From positions 1-55,443 of the forward strand of contig NZ_QGHC01000015.1 in assembly GCF_003148905.1 (NCBI RefSeq): a stretch of DNA of 55,443 nt. The letters run 5' to 3'. Positions 15,488 through 24,526 of the stretch are shown piece after piece. How positions within the stretch are numbered: position 1 is the first letter of the stretch; each line of letters begins with the position of its first letter. Below the pieces are notes generated by a model. It searched no databases. It worked only from the letters and a program-made list of their open reading frames with translations, and had not been told where the DNA came from. Source of the DNA: Fulvimonas soli. Its GTDB lineage: Bacteria; Pseudomonadota; Gammaproteobacteria; Xanthomonadales; Rhodanobacteraceae. A program made the translations under genes and the position numbers.

Positions 15488-17584
15488 ATGTCCCAGTCCT
15501 TCTTCCCATCCCATCGCCATCGCGCGCACGCGCGCCGTGCGCTCGCCCTGGCCTTGTCCGCCGCCATCATGGGCGCCGCGGGCAACGCATCGGCGCAGGA
15601 GCGGCAGGACGGGACCAAGCCTGCGGCCGTCACCCTCGACACCGTCAAGGTCACCGCCGAGAAGAGCGACCGCTCGCTGAAGGACACGCCCACCAGCACC
15701 GTGGTGCTGGATGGCGCCACGCTGGACGAGCGCGGCCTCGACGACAGCAGCGAGGCGCTGCAGCACATCCCCAACGTCACCAGCACGGCGGGCGGCAACT
15801 TCGCGCCGGCGGTGCGCGGCGTCGACGGCACCGGCTCGGCGCAGGGCGCCGACGCCTTCTTCGCCGGCAGCCGCGCGCGCCTGAACGTGCAGATCGACGG
15901 CCGCCCGGCCAGCTACAACGAGGTGGTGTTCGGCGACAGCTCGCTATGGGACGTGGAGCAGATCGAGATGCTGCGCGGCCCGCAGAGCACCCTGCAGGGC
16001 CGCAACGCCATCGCCGGCACGCTGGCGATCAAGACGCGCGATCCGAGCTGGACGCCCGAGGCCGGCGTGCGGCTGGTGGCCGGCAACCAGGCGCACGGGC
16101 AGGCGGCGTTCTACCTGTCCGGGCCGCTGGTGGACGGCCAGCTCGCCTTCCGCCTGGCCGGCGACGACCAGATGCGCAGCAGCTTCGTGAACTTCCAGCC
16201 CTTCCCCGGCGCCAGCGACCCGGGCCACTACGCGATGCGCACCCTGCGCGGCAAGCTGCTGTACGCGCCCAGGGCGCTGGACGGCTTCCAGACCCTGCTC
16301 ACCCTGCAGCATGCCGACGCGCGCGGTCCGCAGGTGGTCACCGAGCGGCGCCCGTTCGGCGACCACCAGGCGCTGTCGCCGCAGATGCCGGTGTTCGAGC
16401 CGCGCAGCGACAGCGCCATCGCCGACACGAAGTGGCAGCTCGACGAGCGCCTGCGCTTCGAGAACCTGCTCTCGGCCACCGACCTGGAGGTGCACCGCTA
16501 CGCGACGCCGGGCGCCGGCATCGCCCGCATCGACACCCGCGAGTACATGCTCGAACCGCGCCTGCGGCTGGAACGCGGCGACGGCTGGCTGAGCGGCGTG
16601 GCCGGCGTCCACTTGTACCGCACCAACCAGCGCGAGTTCATCGACTTCCCGGTGGACGAGCGTTTCCGCGACCGCGTGGACACCGGGGCGCTGTTCGGCG
16701 AGGGCGTGGTCGCGCTGCGCGACAACCTCGACCTCACCGTGGGCGCGCGCTACGAGCGCGAGCGCCACCGCCGCCACGGCGGCGACGGCGCGGTGGTGGC
16801 GATCGGCGTGGACGAGACCGACAAGGTGTTCCTGCCCAAGCTCGGCCTGGCCTGGCGGCCGGACGCGCAATGGACGCTCGGCGTGTTCGCCGCGCGCGGC
16901 TACAACGGCGGCGGTGGCGGCATCACCTACGAGGTGCCGATCGTCAACTACAGCTACCGCCCCGAGTACGTGCGCAACTACGAGGGCTACTTCCGCGCCG
17001 AGCTGGCGGGCGGGCGGCTGGAATGGACCGGCAACGTGTTCTACGGCGACTACCGCAACATGCAGCTGCCGTTCGACCTCAACCCCGACCCGAACGTGTG
17101 GTCGGTGGTGGTGCGCAACGCCGACCGCGCGCGCAACTACGGCGCCGAGACCGGCCTGCGCTGGCTGGCGCGGCCGGGGCTGGAGCTGTACGGCAGCCTC
17201 GGCCTGCTGAAGACCGAGGTGACCCGCTACCCCGGCTCCGGCATCGAGGGCCACGAGTTCGCCCGCGCGCCCTCGGCCACCGCCGACCTCGGCGCGAGCT
17301 GGCGCGGCGCCGGCGGCTTCGAGGCCAATCTCGACGCGCGCTACTCGGACGCCTACTGGTCCGACATCGAGAACCAGCCGCGCGGGCGCACCGACCCGTA
17401 CTGGCTGGTCAACGCCAAGGCCGGCTACCGGCTCGGCGAGGTCTACGCCTTCGTCTACGCCGACAACCTGTTCGACCGGGACGTGCCGATCCTGATCGAG
17501 CCGGGCGCCACGCGGGCGCAGGACGGCGCCGTGATGGCGCAGCCGCGCAGCTACGGCGTCGGCATCCAGTGGGACTTCCTGTGA
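15488..17584 (+). CDS. TonB-dependent siderophore-type outer membrane receptor
   Basis: Outer-membrane receptor of 698 residues for TonB-driven uptake, most likely of an iron chelate. A signal peptide of about 37 residues ends at ASA-QE. The TonB-box region is near LDTVKVTAEK, and the plug domain (about 55-165) includes QIDGRPASYNEVVFGDSS and the classic VEQIEMLRGPQSTLQGRNAIAGTLAIKT. The rest is a 22-strand barrel ending in Phe-Leu (YGVGIQWDFL), the usual outer-membrane C-terminus. It has a Fur-like box upstream and overlaps the PepSY gene, which together support an iron role. The ligand is not determinable. Confidence 0.9.
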   Translation: MSQSFFPSHRHRAHARRALALALSAAIMGAAGNASAQERQDGTKPAAVTLDTVKVTAEKSDRSLKDTPTSTVVLDGATLDERGLDDSSEALQHIPNVTSTAGGNFAPAVRGVDGTGSAQGADAFFAGSRARLNVQIDGRPASYNEVVFGDSSLWDVEQIEMLRGPQSTLQGRNAIAGTLAIKTRDPSWTPEAGVRLVAGNQAHGQAAFYLSGPLVDGQLAFRLAGDDQMRSSFVNFQPFPGASDPGHYAMRTLRGKLLYAPRALDGFQTLLTLQHADARGPQVVTERRPFGDHQALSPQMPVFEPRSDSAIADTKWQLDERLRFENLLSATDLEVHRYATPGAGIARIDTREYMLEPRLRLERGDGWLSGVAGVHLYRTNQREFIDFPVDERFRDRVDTGALFGEGVVALRDNLDLTVGARYERERHRRHGGDGAVVAIGVDETDKVFLPKLGLAWRPDAQWTLGVFAARGYNGGGGGITYEVPIVNYSYRPEYVRNYEGYFRAELAGGRLEWTGNVFYGDYRNMQLPFDLNPDPNVWSVVVRNADRARNYGAETGLRWLARPGLELYGSLGLLKTEVTRYPGSGIEGHEFARAPSATADLGASWRGAGGFEANLDARYSDAYWSDIENQPRGRTDPYWLVNAKAGYRLGEVYAFVYADNLFDRDVPILIEPGATRAQDGAVMAQPRSYGVGIQWDFL

Positions 17585-18750
17585 CCGCCGTCGCGCCCGC
17601 CGCCCGCGCCGCCGCCGCCGCCGCGTCCGTGCCGGCCGGCTCGCGCTGGTTCCGCTTCAACTTGTGGCTGCACCGCTGGAGCAGCCTGCTCGCCACGCTG
17701 CCGTTCCTGGTGCTGTGCGTCACCGGCACCGTGCTGATCTTCCACGACGAGATCGACGCGGCGCTGGGCGTGGTGCCGGCGGCGCAGCGGTCGGCCGCGC
17801 CGCCGCGGCCGCTGGCCGAGTCGGTGGTCAACGTGATGGCGCAGCATCCCGGCCAGCGCGTGCTGAGCGTGGGCTTCGACCCGGACGAGCATCCGGGCGT
17901 GCTGCTGGTGTCGGTGGCGCCGGCGGGCGACCATGGCTTCCAGCGCGCCTTCGCCGCCTTCACCGACCTCGCCACCGCGCGGCCGCTGGGCAGCAAGGAC
18001 CTGGACAAGACCTTCACCGGCGTGCTGCTCGACCTGCACGCGCGCTGGTTCCTCGGCCCGCTGGGCGAGCTGGTCGGCGCGCTGATCGCGCTGCTGGTGC
18101 TGCTCTCGCTGCTGTCGGGGCTGGCGGTGTACGCGCCCTACGTGCGCCGCGTCGCCTTCGGCGTGCTGCGCCGCGGCCGCGGCGCGCGGCTGCTGCAGCT
18201 GGACCTGCACAACTTCGTCGGCGCGCTGGTGCTGGGCTGGGCGCTGGTGGTCAGCGTCACCGGCTTCCTGCTCGGCTTCGGCACCATCGCGCTCGGCGTG
18301 TGGCAGCACACCGAGCTGACCGCGGTGCAGGCGCAGTACGGGCACGCCGCCGCGGCCGGGCAGCCGGCGGTCGACGTCGATCGCGCCTACCGCGCCGCGC
18401 TGGCGGCGGCGCCGGCGGGCTGGCACGTGGTGTCGACCATCTATCCGGACACCGACTTCTCCACGCCCAGCCACTACACCGTGCTGCTCGGCGGCGCCAA
18501 GGGGCTGGAGGAGCGGCTGTACCGCGTGGCGCTGGTCAACGCGGCGACCGGCCGGGTGGACACGATGCGCCAGCTGCCGTGGTACCTGAAGGCGATCCTG
18601 GTGTCGCAGCCATTGCACTTCGGCGACTACGGCGGCCTGGCGCTGAAGCTGCTGTGGACGGCCTGCGCCTGGCTCACCCTGTTCATCACCGGCAACGGCG
18701 CCTGGCTGTGGTGGAACCGCCGCCGCGGCCGCCGCGAGGCGCGCGCATGA
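17581..18750 (+). CDS. PepSY-associated TM helix protein (iron-regulated, putative ferric reductase type)
   Basis: A 389-residue inner-membrane protein of the PepSY-TM family. Near the N-terminus is WLHRWSSLLATLPFLVLCVTGTVLIFHDEID, the first of about four helices with conserved His. Later, LDLHARWFLGPLGELVG, LLQLDLHNFVGALVLGW and QPLHFGDYGG add paired His residues that may bind haem. The GTG start overlaps the receptor stop (GTGA). Family members next to TonB receptors are thought to reduce or release iron from siderophores at the inner membrane; that role is inference here. Confidence 0.8.
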   Translation: MTAVAPAARAAAAAASVPAGSRWFRFNLWLHRWSSLLATLPFLVLCVTGTVLIFHDEIDAALGVVPAAQRSAAPPRPLAESVVNVMAQHPGQRVLSVGFDPDEHPGVLLVSVAPAGDHGFQRAFAAFTDLATARPLGSKDLDKTFTGVLLDLHARWFLGPLGELVGALIALLVLLSLLSGLAVYAPYVRRVAFGVLRRGRGARLLQLDLHNFVGALVLGWALVVSVTGFLLGFGTIALGVWQHTELTAVQAQYGHAAAAGQPAVDVDRAYRAALAAAPAGWHVVSTIYPDTDFSTPSHYTVLLGGAKGLEERLYRVALVNAATGRVDTMRQLPWYLKAILVSQPLHFGDYGGLALKLLWTACAWLTLFITGNGAWLWWNRRRGRREARA

Positions 18751-18956
18751 GCCGCCTGGGCGCGCTGCCGCGCACGCTGCTGCTGGCGCTGCTGGGCGTC
18801 GCCGGCATCGTCGGCATGCTGCTCGCGGACGGCGTCGGCGACGCGGTCTTCTTCCTGCTGGCGGCGGCGCCGCTCGTGGCGGGCGGCTGGTACGGCTGGA
18901 CGATGCGCCGCGCGGGCGCGGCGCGGACGGGACACGCGGCCCATGGCCGGCGCTGA
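18747..18956 (+). CDS. small two-helix membrane protein of the iron operon
   Basis: A 69-residue protein with two hydrophobic helices (about 8-25 and 33-52) and a basic C-terminal tail. The start overlaps the PepSY stop (ATGA) and its end overlaps the next gene by 14 bases, so it is tightly embedded in the operon. Small proteins of this kind regularly accompany PepSY-TM iron loci. I do not recognise a specific domain. Confidence 0.6.
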   Translation: MSRLGALPRTLLLALLGVAGIVGMLLADGVGDAVFFLLAAAPLVAGGWYGWTMRRAGAARTGHAAHGRR

Positions 18957-19668
18957 GCTCGCGCGCCTGCGCCTGGCGGGGCTGGCCGGCGTCGCTGCGG
19001 CGCTGGCGTGGATCGTCGGCGACATGCTGCTGGTCGGCCACGTGGCGAACGCTGTCGACTACCCGTGGCTGGCCGCGCACGCGGACTTCGCCGACCGGGA
19101 ACTGGCCTTGCGCCTGCTCGGCGTGCCCGCGTCGCGGCTCGCCGCCGGCGCGCTGTGGGCGGCCTTCAGCGTGCCGCTGTACCTCTGCGGCGGCTGGCAC
19201 CTGTGGCGTGGCCTGCGCGGCGGCGGCCGCGCCTGGACGGTGCCCGCGGCCGCGCTGATCCTCGCGGGCTACGCGCTGGCGCCGCTGCCGCACGCGGCGT
19301 TCTACTTCGTGGGCGCGACCTGGCAGGCGGTGGCGTCGGCCGACCCGGCGGGGCAGGCGGCGCTGCTGGCGCTGGCCGCGCAGTTCCATCGCGTGCTGGA
19401 GTGGACCTACTTCCCTGCGGTGGCCTGCCAGGCGCTGGGCCTGCTGTGGTTCGCCGCGGCGGTGGCGCGCGGCGGCGGCGCCTATCCGCGCTGGTTCGCG
19501 CTGACCGCCAACCCGCTGGTGCTGGGCCTGCTGGCGATCGGCGTGCCGCAGCTGATCGGCGGCCCGTTGTCCCCCGCACTGGGCGCGGCGGCGTTCAACG
19601 TGGTGTGGCTGCTGGTCTACCTGCAGTCGCTGGCGCTGCTGTGGCGCGGCGGCGCGGCCCGCCACTAG
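18943..19668 (+). CDS. hypothetical multi-span membrane protein
   Basis: A 241-residue protein with about seven predicted transmembrane segments and no family that I recognise. Features include a first helix GLAGVAAALAWIVGDMLLVGH and a His-containing loop FHRVLEWTYFPAVACQ between helices 4 and 5. It is the last gene of the TonB receptor-PepSY operon and overlaps the preceding small gene by 14 bases. That placement hints at a link with iron or the envelope, but nothing more can be said. Confidence 0.6.
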   Translation: MAGAELARLRLAGLAGVAAALAWIVGDMLLVGHVANAVDYPWLAAHADFADRELALRLLGVPASRLAAGALWAAFSVPLYLCGGWHLWRGLRGGGRAWTVPAAALILAGYALAPLPHAAFYFVGATWQAVASADPAGQAALLALAAQFHRVLEWTYFPAVACQALGLLWFAAAVARGGGAYPRWFALTANPLVLGLLAIGVPQLIGGPLSPALGAAAFNVVWLLVYLQSLALLWRGGAARH

Positions 19669-19687
19669 CCCCCGCTAGGGAGACTGT

Positions 19688-19748
19688 GTGGGAGCGGCCT
19701 CCGGCCGCGATGGCCAGGCACCCTATCGGGCCGGGACGGCCCTCCCAC
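19688..19748. repeat. REP-like palindromic pair (GTGGGAGCGGCC type)
   Basis: GTGGGAGCGGCCTCCGGCCG opens the element, with a six-base hairpin GCGGCC/GGCCGC at 19694-19708. An inverted CTCCCAC ends it at 19742-19748. The GTGGGAG head with adjacent hairpin is the form of REP elements known from pseudomonads and xanthomonads. It separates the iron operon from trpE. Confidence 0.7.
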
Positions 19749-19823
19749 TCCACTCCGCCCGCCCCGTCCCACGGCCATCGCCTACAATCCGGGCTTCCCC
19801 TGCTGGATTCGACCGGACCCCAC

Positions 19824-21299
19824 GTGATCTCCCGCGACGACTTCGACGCGCTGGCCGCGCAAGGCCACACCCGCATCCCGCTGGTGCGCGAGGTGTTCTC
19901 CGACCTCGACACGCCGCTGTCGGTGTACCTCAAGCTGGCCGACGGCCCGTACACCTTCCTGTTCGAGTCGGTCGAGGGCGGCGCCACCTGGGGACGCCAC
20001 TCGATCATCGGCCTGCCGGCCAGGCGCGTGTACCGCCTGCGCGGGCACGAGCTGGAGGTGGAGGACGCCGGCGAGGTGGTCGAGCGCCGCCACCTGGACG
20101 ACCCGCTGGGCGAGATCGAGAAGCTGCGCGCGCAGTACCGCGTGCCGCGGCTGCCCGGCCTGCCGGCCTTCACCGGCGGGCTGGTCGGCTACTTCGGCTT
20201 CGAGACCATCGGCTACATCGAGCCGCGCCTGGCGCGGTGGGACCGCCGCGACGAGCTGGGCACGCCCGACGTGCTGCTGATGCTGGCCGAGGAAGTGGCG
20301 GTGTTCGACAACCTCAAGGGCCGGCTGTACCTGATCGTGCACGCCGACCCCTCGCAGCCGCAGGCCTACGCGCAGGCGCAGCGCCGGCTCGACGCGCTGG
20401 TGTACCGGCTGCGCCAGGGCGGCGCGGCGTATCCGCAGCTCGCCCGGTCCACCGCGCTCGACGAGGGCGACTTCAAGTCCTCCTTCACGAGGGAGGAGTT
20501 CGAGGCGATGGTGGAGAAGGCGAAGGAGTACATCCGCGCCGGCGACATCTTCCAGGTGGTGCCCTCGCAGCGCCTGAGCATCGGCTTCCACGCGCGGCCG
20601 GTGGACGTGTACCGCGCGCTGCGCGCGCTCAATCCCTCGCCGTACATGTACTTCGTGGACCTGGGCGGCACGCAGATCGTCGGCTCCTCGCCGGAGATCC
20701 TCGCGCGCCTGAAGGACGGCAGGGTGGTGGTGCGCCCCATCGCCGGCACGCGCCGCCGCGGCGCGACGGAGGAGGAGGACCGCGCGCTGGAGGCCGAGCT
20801 GCTGGCCGACCCGAAGGAGCGCGCCGAGCACGTCATGCTGATCGACCTCGGCCGCAACGACGTCGGCCGCATCAGCGCGACCGGCAGCGTGGAAGTGGGC
20901 GAGTCCTTCGTGGTCGAGCGCTACTCGCACGTCATGCACATCGTCTCGCAGGTGGAAGGCCGGCTGCGCGAGGGGCTGTCGTACATGGACGTGCTCAAGG
21001 CCACCTTCCCGGCCGGCACGGTCAGCGGCGCGCCGAAGATCCGCGCGCTGGAGATCATCCGGGAGCTGGAGCCGTACAAGCGCAACATCTACGCCGGCGC
21101 GATCGGCTGGATCGGCTGGTGGGGCGACGCCGACACCGCCATCGCCATCCGCACCGCGGTGATCCAGGACGGCCGCCTGCACGTGCAGGCCGGCGCCGGC
21201 ATCGTCTACGACTCCGACCCGGCCTCCGAGTGGGAGGAGACGATGAACAAGGGCCGCGCGCTGTTCCGCGCGGTGGCGCAGGCGGCGAGGGGGCTGTGA
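19824..21299 (+). CDS. trpE: anthranilate synthase component I
   Basis: Large subunit of anthranilate synthase, which converts chorismate and ammonia (from the TrpG glutaminase) to anthranilate in tryptophan synthesis. 491 residues. The N-terminal regulatory domain contains FLFESVEGGATWGRHSIIG, where the ES is part of the Trp-feedback site. The C-terminal chorismate-binding domain shows FQVVPSQRLS, NPSPYMYFVDLG, VRPIAGTRRRG, MLIDLGRNDVGR and TFPAGTVSGAPKIRALEII. I chose the GTG at 19824 (MISRDDF), which fits relatives. TrpG is not adjacent here. No leader peptide with Trp codons was seen before it. Confidence 0.95.
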   Translation: MISRDDFDALAAQGHTRIPLVREVFSDLDTPLSVYLKLADGPYTFLFESVEGGATWGRHSIIGLPARRVYRLRGHELEVEDAGEVVERRHLDDPLGEIEKLRAQYRVPRLPGLPAFTGGLVGYFGFETIGYIEPRLARWDRRDELGTPDVLLMLAEEVAVFDNLKGRLYLIVHADPSQPQAYAQAQRRLDALVYRLRQGGAAYPQLARSTALDEGDFKSSFTREEFEAMVEKAKEYIRAGDIFQVVPSQRLSIGFHARPVDVYRALRALNPSPYMYFVDLGGTQIVGSSPEILARLKDGRVVVRPIAGTRRRGATEEEDRALEAELLADPKERAEHVMLIDLGRNDVGRISATGSVEVGESFVVERYSHVMHIVSQVEGRLREGLSYMDVLKATFPAGTVSGAPKIRALEIIRELEPYKRNIYAGAIGWIGWWGDADTAIAIRTAVIQDGRLHVQAGAGIVYDSDPASEWEETMNKGRALFRAVAQAARGL

Positions 21300-21301
21300 G
21301 C

Positions 21302-21988
21302 ATGGCGCGCCGCCACTGGCTCGCGGGTCGCGCGGCGGTGCTGTCGGCGCTGGCCGCGTCCGCTTCCGCCGCGACGCCGGCGCAGGCCCCGGCCTGGCCG
21401 GACACCCCGCTCGCCCGCGTCGAGGCGCTGGCGCTGCTGCAGACGCTCAACGCCGACCTGCTCGGCCACGACAGCGCCACGCTGACGCTGGAGCGCTGGT
21501 GCGGCGCGCACGGCCTGGCCGCGCCCGCGCGCGTGGTGGCCGAGCGCGTGCGCGGCGCCGACGAGCCGCTGCCGGAGGACCTGCGCGCGCGCCTGGGCGC
21601 CGCCGCCGGCGAGCCGGTGAAGTACCGCCGCGTGCGGCTGGCCTGCGGCGGGCACGTGCTGTCCGAGGCCGACAACTGGTATTTGCCCGGCCGCCTCACC
21701 GCGGCGATGAACCGCGCGCTGGACACCACCGACACGCCGTTCGGCAAGGTGGTGATGCCGCTGCGCTTCCACCGGCAGACGCTGTCGGCCGAGCTGCTGT
21801 GGTCGCCGCTGCCGGAAGGCTGGGAACGGGCCGGGGCGCTGCCGCCGGGCAAGGGACGGCCGCTGGCGATCCCCGCCGAGGTGATCCGCCACCGCGCGCT
21901 GCTCGCCACCGGCGACGGCCGCCCGTTCGCCGCGCTGGTGGAGACCTACACCGGCCAGGTGCTCGGCTTCGCGCCGCCCGGCGGCTGA
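21302..21988 (+). CDS. secreted chorismate-lyase (UbiC)-fold protein
   Basis: A 228-residue protein with a probable signal peptide (1-24, ending SASA-AT). The body resembles UbiC chorismate pyruvate-lyase: VKYRRVRLACGGHVLSEADN aligns with the UbiC active-site strand, with Arg110 at the E. coli Arg76 position. TPFGK follows, and ALVETYTGQVL places Glu214 at the E. coli Glu155 position. It begins two bases after the trpE stop, so it is probably co-translated. UbiC itself is cytosolic and makes 4-hydroxybenzoate. An exported version acting on an intracellular metabolite is odd, so the true substrate may differ or the N-terminus may not be cleaved. The similarity is judged by eye. Confidence 0.6.
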   Translation: MARRHWLAGRAAVLSALAASASAATPAQAPAWPDTPLARVEALALLQTLNADLLGHDSATLTLERWCGAHGLAAPARVVAERVRGADEPLPEDLRARLGAAAGEPVKYRRVRLACGGHVLSEADNWYLPGRLTAAMNRALDTTDTPFGKVVMPLRFHRQTLSAELLWSPLPEGWERAGALPPGKGRPLAIPAEVIRHRALLATGDGRPFAALVETYTGQVLGFAPPGG

Positions 21989-22051
21989 GCGCGTTCAAGC
22001 GCGCGCCGCGCCGGCCGATACAGGGCGCGGTTTTCCCCGAGCCCTCCGCCG

Positions 22052-22372
22052 ATGACCCGCTCCGTGCCGCAGACCTACCGCCGTCCGCCGATGACCCGCG
22101 CCTGCGATCCGCAGCGCATGAACTGGCTGTGGCGGCTGGTCTGCGAGGTGGCCGAGCTGCAGCCGGGCCGGCTGGTGGAGGCGCTGCACGCCGCGCAGGT
22201 GCCGGTGGACCTGCAGCGCGTGCGCAGCTGGAGCGTGCCGGACACCGACGACGCCTTCTTCCCGATGACCCTCGCCGAGGTGGAGCGCAACCTGCGCGCG
22301 CTGGTCGCGCTGCGCCGGCGCAACGCCGTGCGGCCGGTCGCGGACGACGCTGCCGCGCCCGCCGGCGGCTGA
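22052..22372 (+). CDS. hypothetical 106-residue protein, weakly DUF1456-like
   Basis: Soluble, Arg-rich protein. The segment MNWLWRLVCEVAELQPGRLVEALHA and the following VRSWSVPDTDDAFFPMT vaguely recall one repeat of the YehS/DUF1456 fold, but the similarity is weak and judged by eye. Two possible starts, at 22052 and 22091, are both embedded in the same twelve-base sequence CCGATGACCCGC, a local duplication; the shorter form would be 93 residues. It converges on the minus-strand PepSY gene, ending eight bases from it. Confidence 0.5.
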   Translation: MTRSVPQTYRRPPMTRACDPQRMNWLWRLVCEVAELQPGRLVEALHAAQVPVDLQRVRSWSVPDTDDAFFPMTLAEVERNLRALVALRRRNAVRPVADDAAAPAGG

Positions 22373-22379
22373 AGGCGGG

Positions 22380-23942
22380 TCAACCCTCCGCCGCCAGCGC
22401 CCACACGTGGTTGGGCTCGCCGTGCCGCGCGCGGCGCCAGCTCGCGCGCGCCAGGCCGGCGAAGCCGGCGGCCAGCGCGAGGCCGGCCAGGTCCACCGCG
22501 AACACCGCGGCGGTGGCGTGGCTCCACGGCTGCAGCCACACGCCCGCGTTGCGCGCCAGGTCGAGCAGCGCGGCCAGCGCCGTCAGCAGCGCGGTGGCGA
22601 GCAGCAGCTCCGGCGTGGCGCGCGGCACCGGCCGCAGGCCGGCGTACAGGCAGGCCAGCGCGAAGCCGCCGTAGCAGGCCCATTGTTGCGGCAGCGCCGG
22701 ATCGGCGCCCAGCGCGCCGGCCAGCAGGGTGGCCACGAACGCCGCCGAGATGCCCAGACAGCTGCCGACGCACACGCCCACCGTGGCCCGCGCCATCGCG
22801 CGCACCCGGCGCGGCTGCTCGGCATGGCGGCGCCGGCGCCGCGACTCGATCCACAGCAGGTTGCCCGAGTAGAACAGGAACGCGCCGGCCAGGCCCAGCA
22901 GCCCGTACAGCCACTGCACCGCGCGCCCGCCGAAGCTGCCGAAGTGCAGCGCGTACATCGACGAGTTGACGATGCCGTTGGCGTCCTGGCGTGCGCCCAC
23001 GTGCACCGACAGCACCGTGCCGTCGGCGCCGTCCAGCGCCACCGTGCCGAAGGTGCCCAGGGTGCGCTGCGACAGCCCGCGCACCTCCACCACCGCGTTG
23101 CGGTCGCCGTAGTGCATGTAGTGGATGTAGTCCGGCTCGAAGCTGCTCACGCCGGTGCGCAGCGCCGCCGCGCGGGCGCGCTCGACCAGCGTTTCCGGCG
23201 GCAGCATCGGCGCGGCCGCGCCGCCGGCCGGCCGCGCGGGCGCGGTGGTGGTGGCGCGCGCGTAGGCCTCGGACAGCTTGCCGTCGAAGGCCAGCGGGTT
23301 CAGCGCGGCCAGTGCCAGCGTGGACAGGCACAGGATCGCCCCGGTCACCGCGAAGATCAGGTGGAACGGCAGGCTGAGCACGCCGATGGCGTTGTGCGCG
23401 TCCTGCCACAGCCGCTTGAGGTTGCGCCCCGCGCGCAGCGCGAACAGGTCGCCGAGCAGCTGCGGCAGGTGGATGATCAGCCCCGACACCAGCGCCAGCC
23501 CGTACAGCAGGCTCACCACGCCCATCAGGTACAGGCCCACGGTGGGGATGCCGAGCGAGTAGTGCAGCGCGTAGACGAAGTCGGCCAGGCTGCCGCGGGC
23601 GGGATCGCCGGTGCTCGGCGCGGCGATGGCGGCGGCGGTGGCGAAGCGCGCCTCGCCGTCCTGCACCCAGTAGGCGTAGGGCGCCTGCGTGGTGCCGCGC
23701 GGGGCCAGCACCAGGCCGAAGTCGTCGCGCGCCTGCGGGTGCGCCTCGACCATGCGCCGCGCCAGCGTGTCCAGCGAGACGTCGGCGCCGGCGGCGCGCC
23801 ACGGCGGGTTCTGCCACAGCGCGATGTCGTCGTGGAACACGCTGAGCGCGCCGGCGTAGAACGCCACGAACAGCGCGAAGCCGGCGACCAGGCCGGTCCA
23901 GGTGTGCACGGTCTGGAAGGTGCGCAGGGTGGAGGACTTCAT
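22380..23942 (-). CDS. PepSY-TM iron-regulated membrane protein
   Basis: A 520-residue inner-membrane protein of the PepSY-associated TM family, larger than the one at 17581. The opening FQTVHTWTGLVAGFALFVAFYAGALSVFHDDI has the conserved His and the first helix. Further His pairs are in FVYALHYSLGIPTVGLY, LWQDAHNAIGVLSLPFHLIF and YALHFGSFGGRAVQ. Four additional helices form a C-terminal extension (about 390-520). It is last in a three-gene minus-strand operon preceded by a Fur-like box. A function in reductive iron release or import is inferred from family and context. Confidence 0.8.
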   Translation of the reverse strand: MKSSTLRTFQTVHTWTGLVAGFALFVAFYAGALSVFHDDIALWQNPPWRAAGADVSLDTLARRMVEAHPQARDDFGLVLAPRGTTQAPYAYWVQDGEARFATAAAIAAPSTGDPARGSLADFVYALHYSLGIPTVGLYLMGVVSLLYGLALVSGLIIHLPQLLGDLFALRAGRNLKRLWQDAHNAIGVLSLPFHLIFAVTGAILCLSTLALAALNPLAFDGKLSEAYARATTTAPARPAGGAAAPMLPPETLVERARAAALRTGVSSFEPDYIHYMHYGDRNAVVEVRGLSQRTLGTFGTVALDGADGTVLSVHVGARQDANGIVNSSMYALHFGSFGGRAVQWLYGLLGLAGAFLFYSGNLLWIESRRRRRHAEQPRRVRAMARATVGVCVGSCLGISAAFVATLLAGALGADPALPQQWACYGGFALACLYAGLRPVPRATPELLLATALLTALAALLDLARNAGVWLQPWSHATAAVFAVDLAGLALAAGFAGLARASWRRARHGEPNHVWALAAEG

Positions 23943-23955
23943 CGCGCCGGCTCCC

Positions 23956-24216
23956 TCATGCGCCCGCGGCGTGGCGCGACAGCCACAGCGCGGCCCAGGC
24001 CAGCGCGTTCGCCGCGCCCAGCGCCAGCCAGGCGCGCGCGCCGTTGCGGAAGAAATAGGCGCCGATCATCAGCCCGGTCCACAGCGGGAAGAACAGGATC
24101 AGCACCGGGATCAGCCAGGGCTCGCCATGGTCGGGCAGCCATTGCAGCAGCAGCGCGAGCAGGAAGCCGGCGAGCGGGAAGCCCAGCAGCGTGCCGGCCA
24201 GGCAGCGGCCGATCAT
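23956..24216 (-). CDS. small membrane protein of the PepSY iron operon (DUF3649-like position)
   Basis: An 86-residue protein with three hydrophobic segments (about 5-26, 32-52 and 60-80). The start overlaps the stop of the upstream DUF3325-like gene by four bases and the PepSY gene follows after 13 bases. Small membrane proteins in this position of iron loci are often DUF3649, but I cannot confirm that assignment from the sequence. Confidence 0.6.
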   Translation of the reverse strand: MIGRCLAGTLLGFPLAGFLLALLLQWLPDHGEPWLIPVLILFFPLWTGLMIGAYFFRNGARAWLALGAANALAWAALWLSRHAAGA

Positions 24217-24473
24217 GGCCGCGCCGCCGCGGGGCGCCACCACCCCAGGTACGGCAGCAGCACCCAGCCCAGCATGAGCGCGGTGAGCGCGGCGAACAGG
24301 CCCGGCCCCGGGCCGGCCGCGCGGCACCAGGCCAGCGCGCCGGCCGCCGCGAGCAGCAGCGCCGCCAGCCGCCAGCGCGGCGGCAGCGCGGCGCGGCGCA
24401 GGCGCTGCTGCGGGCTGGCCAGGTAGAACAGCAGGGCGCCGCCGAGGCAGAGCGCGAGGGCGAGTAGCGTCAT
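24213..24473 (-). CDS. DUF3325-like small membrane protein
   Basis: An 86-residue protein with three hydrophobic helices and the phrase FYLASPQQRLRRAALPPR after the first helix, which is typical of the DUF3325 family that accompanies PepSY and TonB receptor iron loci. It is the first gene of the minus-strand operon. The Fur-like box lies 53 bases before its ATG. Function unknown; iron uptake is inferred from the neighbours. Confidence 0.65.
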   Translation of the reverse strand: MTLLALALCLGGALLFYLASPQQRLRRAALPPRWRLAALLLAAAGALAWCRAAGPGPGLFAALTALMLGWVLLPYLGWWRPAAARP

Positions 24474-24526
24474 GGTCGGCGTGGATCCGGCATGTGGCGG
24501 CGGGAGAAGCCGCCGAAGCAAGTTAA

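Noticed and set aside
19669-19823. Trp leader peptide or attenuator before trpE
   Set aside because: No short frame with tandem Trp codons and no terminator-antiterminator pair; the palindromes there are a REP-like element.
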